Positions 6,417-6,835 of a DNA stretch of 6,835 nt are shown here, piece by piece (the first letter of the stretch is position 1; the number at the start of each line of letters is the position of its first letter). Source of the stretch: Bacillota bacterium. Lineage in GTDB: Bacteria; Bacillota; Clostridia; Acetivibrionales; Acetivibrionaceae. The notes under the pieces are model-generated. The model saw nothing but the letters and a program-made list of their open reading frames with translations, was not told the DNA's origin and searched no databases. The stretch is taken from assembly GCA_023398495.1 (NCBI GenBank), contig JAEWSG010000091.1, positions 1 through 6,835 on the forward strand. Direction: 5' to 3'. Made by a program: the position numbers and the translations under genes.

Positions 6417-6579
6417 AACAAAATGAAATTACAAATGAAATAATTAATATTACATCATTTACTTCATTAAAAAACAAGATTTTAATAGTGGTATGGAAAT
6501 TAGCTGAGAAAAATGTTGCATTCAGAAAACTACAATGTTTAGAGGCTTTATTAAATTCAAATTTCTTGCTTATATATTA

Positions 6580-6608
6580 ATTATATATAGAGAGTTAGTT
6601 TTTGTAAA
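6580..6608 (-). promoter_or_regulatory. Sigma-A type promoter of the mannanase gene
   Basis: The minus strand reads TTTACA (6603-6608), a 17-base spacer and TATAAT (6580-6585). This is a perfect -10, a -35 with one mismatch to TTGACA, and ideal spacing. Transcription should start near 6573, giving a leader of about 210 nt before the mannanase ATG. I found no clear CcpA-type cre site overlapping it. Confidence 0.72.
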
Positions 6609-6835
6609 CACAAAAATCAGCTTTTGAAGATATCCTTCAGTTATTTGTAATATTACTTTTTTAGACCTTTTGCACTTTAAGGGCAAAACAAACCAATCGG
6701 TTTTTCACGGGTGTATTTAATTATCGTGCACCATATTATTCCAAGGACTAAAGCTTCGAGGCTGAGAGAATGTAAAACTCGCTACGGGTCGAATCAAACT
6801 CGCTTCGCTCAAACAGTGATTCGACTATTCCTTCG
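6609..6835. other. Intergenic region without a convincing gene
   Basis: Together with 6364-6608 this makes 472 bases without a supported gene. Two short minus-strand open frames exist at 6680-6781 (34 codons, no start codon) and 6720-6824 (35 codons, only a TTG start without an RBS); neither is supported. The part from about 6755 on is visibly richer in G and C than the flanking leader and contains repeats, listed separately. Confidence 0.6.
6775..6825. repeat. Repeat cluster at the right edge, possibly cut by the window
   Basis: GTCGAATCA (6788-6796) and TGATTCGAC (6817-6825) form a perfect 9-bp inverted repeat with a 20-base loop. Interleaved with it, AAACTCGCTACG (6775-6786) and AAACTCGCTTCG (6796-6807) are direct repeats differing at one base. 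The window ends in ACTATTCCTTCG, which could be the first half of a further hairpin with a TTCG loop, but the rest is outside. It looks like a dispersed intergenic element or a terminator of a gene beyond the window; I cannot tell which. Confidence 0.55.

Noticed and set aside
6364..6477. N-terminal extension of 38 codons on the mannanase reading frame, rich in hydrophobic residues
   Set aside because: The RBS GGGGAG and a complete signal peptide start at the internal ATG (6363), and the extension is AT-rich leader DNA that happens to lack stops.
6671..6725. GGGCAAAAC with nearby CACGGGTG, recalling part of a cyclic-di-GMP-I riboswitch
   Set aside because: Only a few bases match; the second helix and tetraloop receptor segments are not present.
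6751..6775. GGCTGAGA resembling the thi-box of a TPP riboswitch
   Set aside because: The rest of the conserved TPP core (the ACCTGATC-type segment and closing stem) is absent downstream.
6680..6824. Two minus-strand open frames of 34-35 codons at the right edge
   Set aside because: One has no start codon and the other only a TTG without an RBS; both overlap each other and a repeat, so coding is not supported.
6786..6830. GTCGAATC, similar to a tRNA T-loop
   Set aside because: No acceptor, D or anticodon stems can be formed around it, and the complementary copy at 6817-6825 explains it as an inverted repeat.
1..6835. CRISPR array, insertion sequence or phage genes
   Set aside because: No regularly spaced repeats, transposase, integrase or phage protein is visible in any frame.

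Overview
The window looks like the chromosome of a low-GC, anaerobic, cellulosome-forming clostridium of the Ruminiclostridium cellulolyticum / josui / papyrosolvens type. The reasons are AT-rich intergenic DNA, strong Shine-Dalgarno sites, a secreted glycoside hydrolase ending in a type I dockerin whose recognition residues (Ser-Ile and Ala-Ile) fit the mesophilic clostridial class, and several small protein families common in Firmicutes. Genus and species are inferred. All six genes lie on the minus strand, so transcription runs from high to low coordinates.

Right part (about 4894-6608): a single-gene unit encoding a secreted, dockerin-bearing GH5 beta-mannanase. It has a good sigma-A type promoter (6580-6608), an inferred leader of about 210 nt, a strong RBS, a signal peptide and a Rho-independent terminator (4895-4932). 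Upstream, 6609-6835 holds no convincing gene. Its last ~60 bases carry inverted and direct repeats that look like the edge of a structured intergenic element running out of the window.

Middle (1738-4865): a BlaI/MecI-type repressor and a BlaR1/MecR1-type membrane metalloprotease receptor. They follow a promoter with a perfect -10 box flanked by two near-identical palindromic boxes, a textbook arrangement for autoregulation by a BlaI-type dimer. The receptor keeps the M56 zinc-protease core (HELVH) but carries a roughly 540-residue outer region in which I see no penicillin-binding motifs, so what it senses is probably not a simple beta-lactam signal.

Left part (132-1705): 32 bp after the receptor comes a DUF1848 protein with a radical-SAM-like CX3CX2C cysteine cluster at its C-terminus. 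After a 171-bp gap come a DUF1653 protein and a 63-residue zinc-ribbon protein. I see no terminator between these genes, so they may all be read from the BlaI-controlled promoter. The receptor would then degrade or release the repressor on a signal, and the DUF1848 protein (perhaps with the two small proteins) would be an output. This link is inferred from gene spacing only.

The strongest candidate for something undescribed is the repressor / protease-receptor / DUF1848 unit: a sensor with an unfamiliar ectodomain, clear operators, and a putative Fe-S protein as an immediate neighbour.
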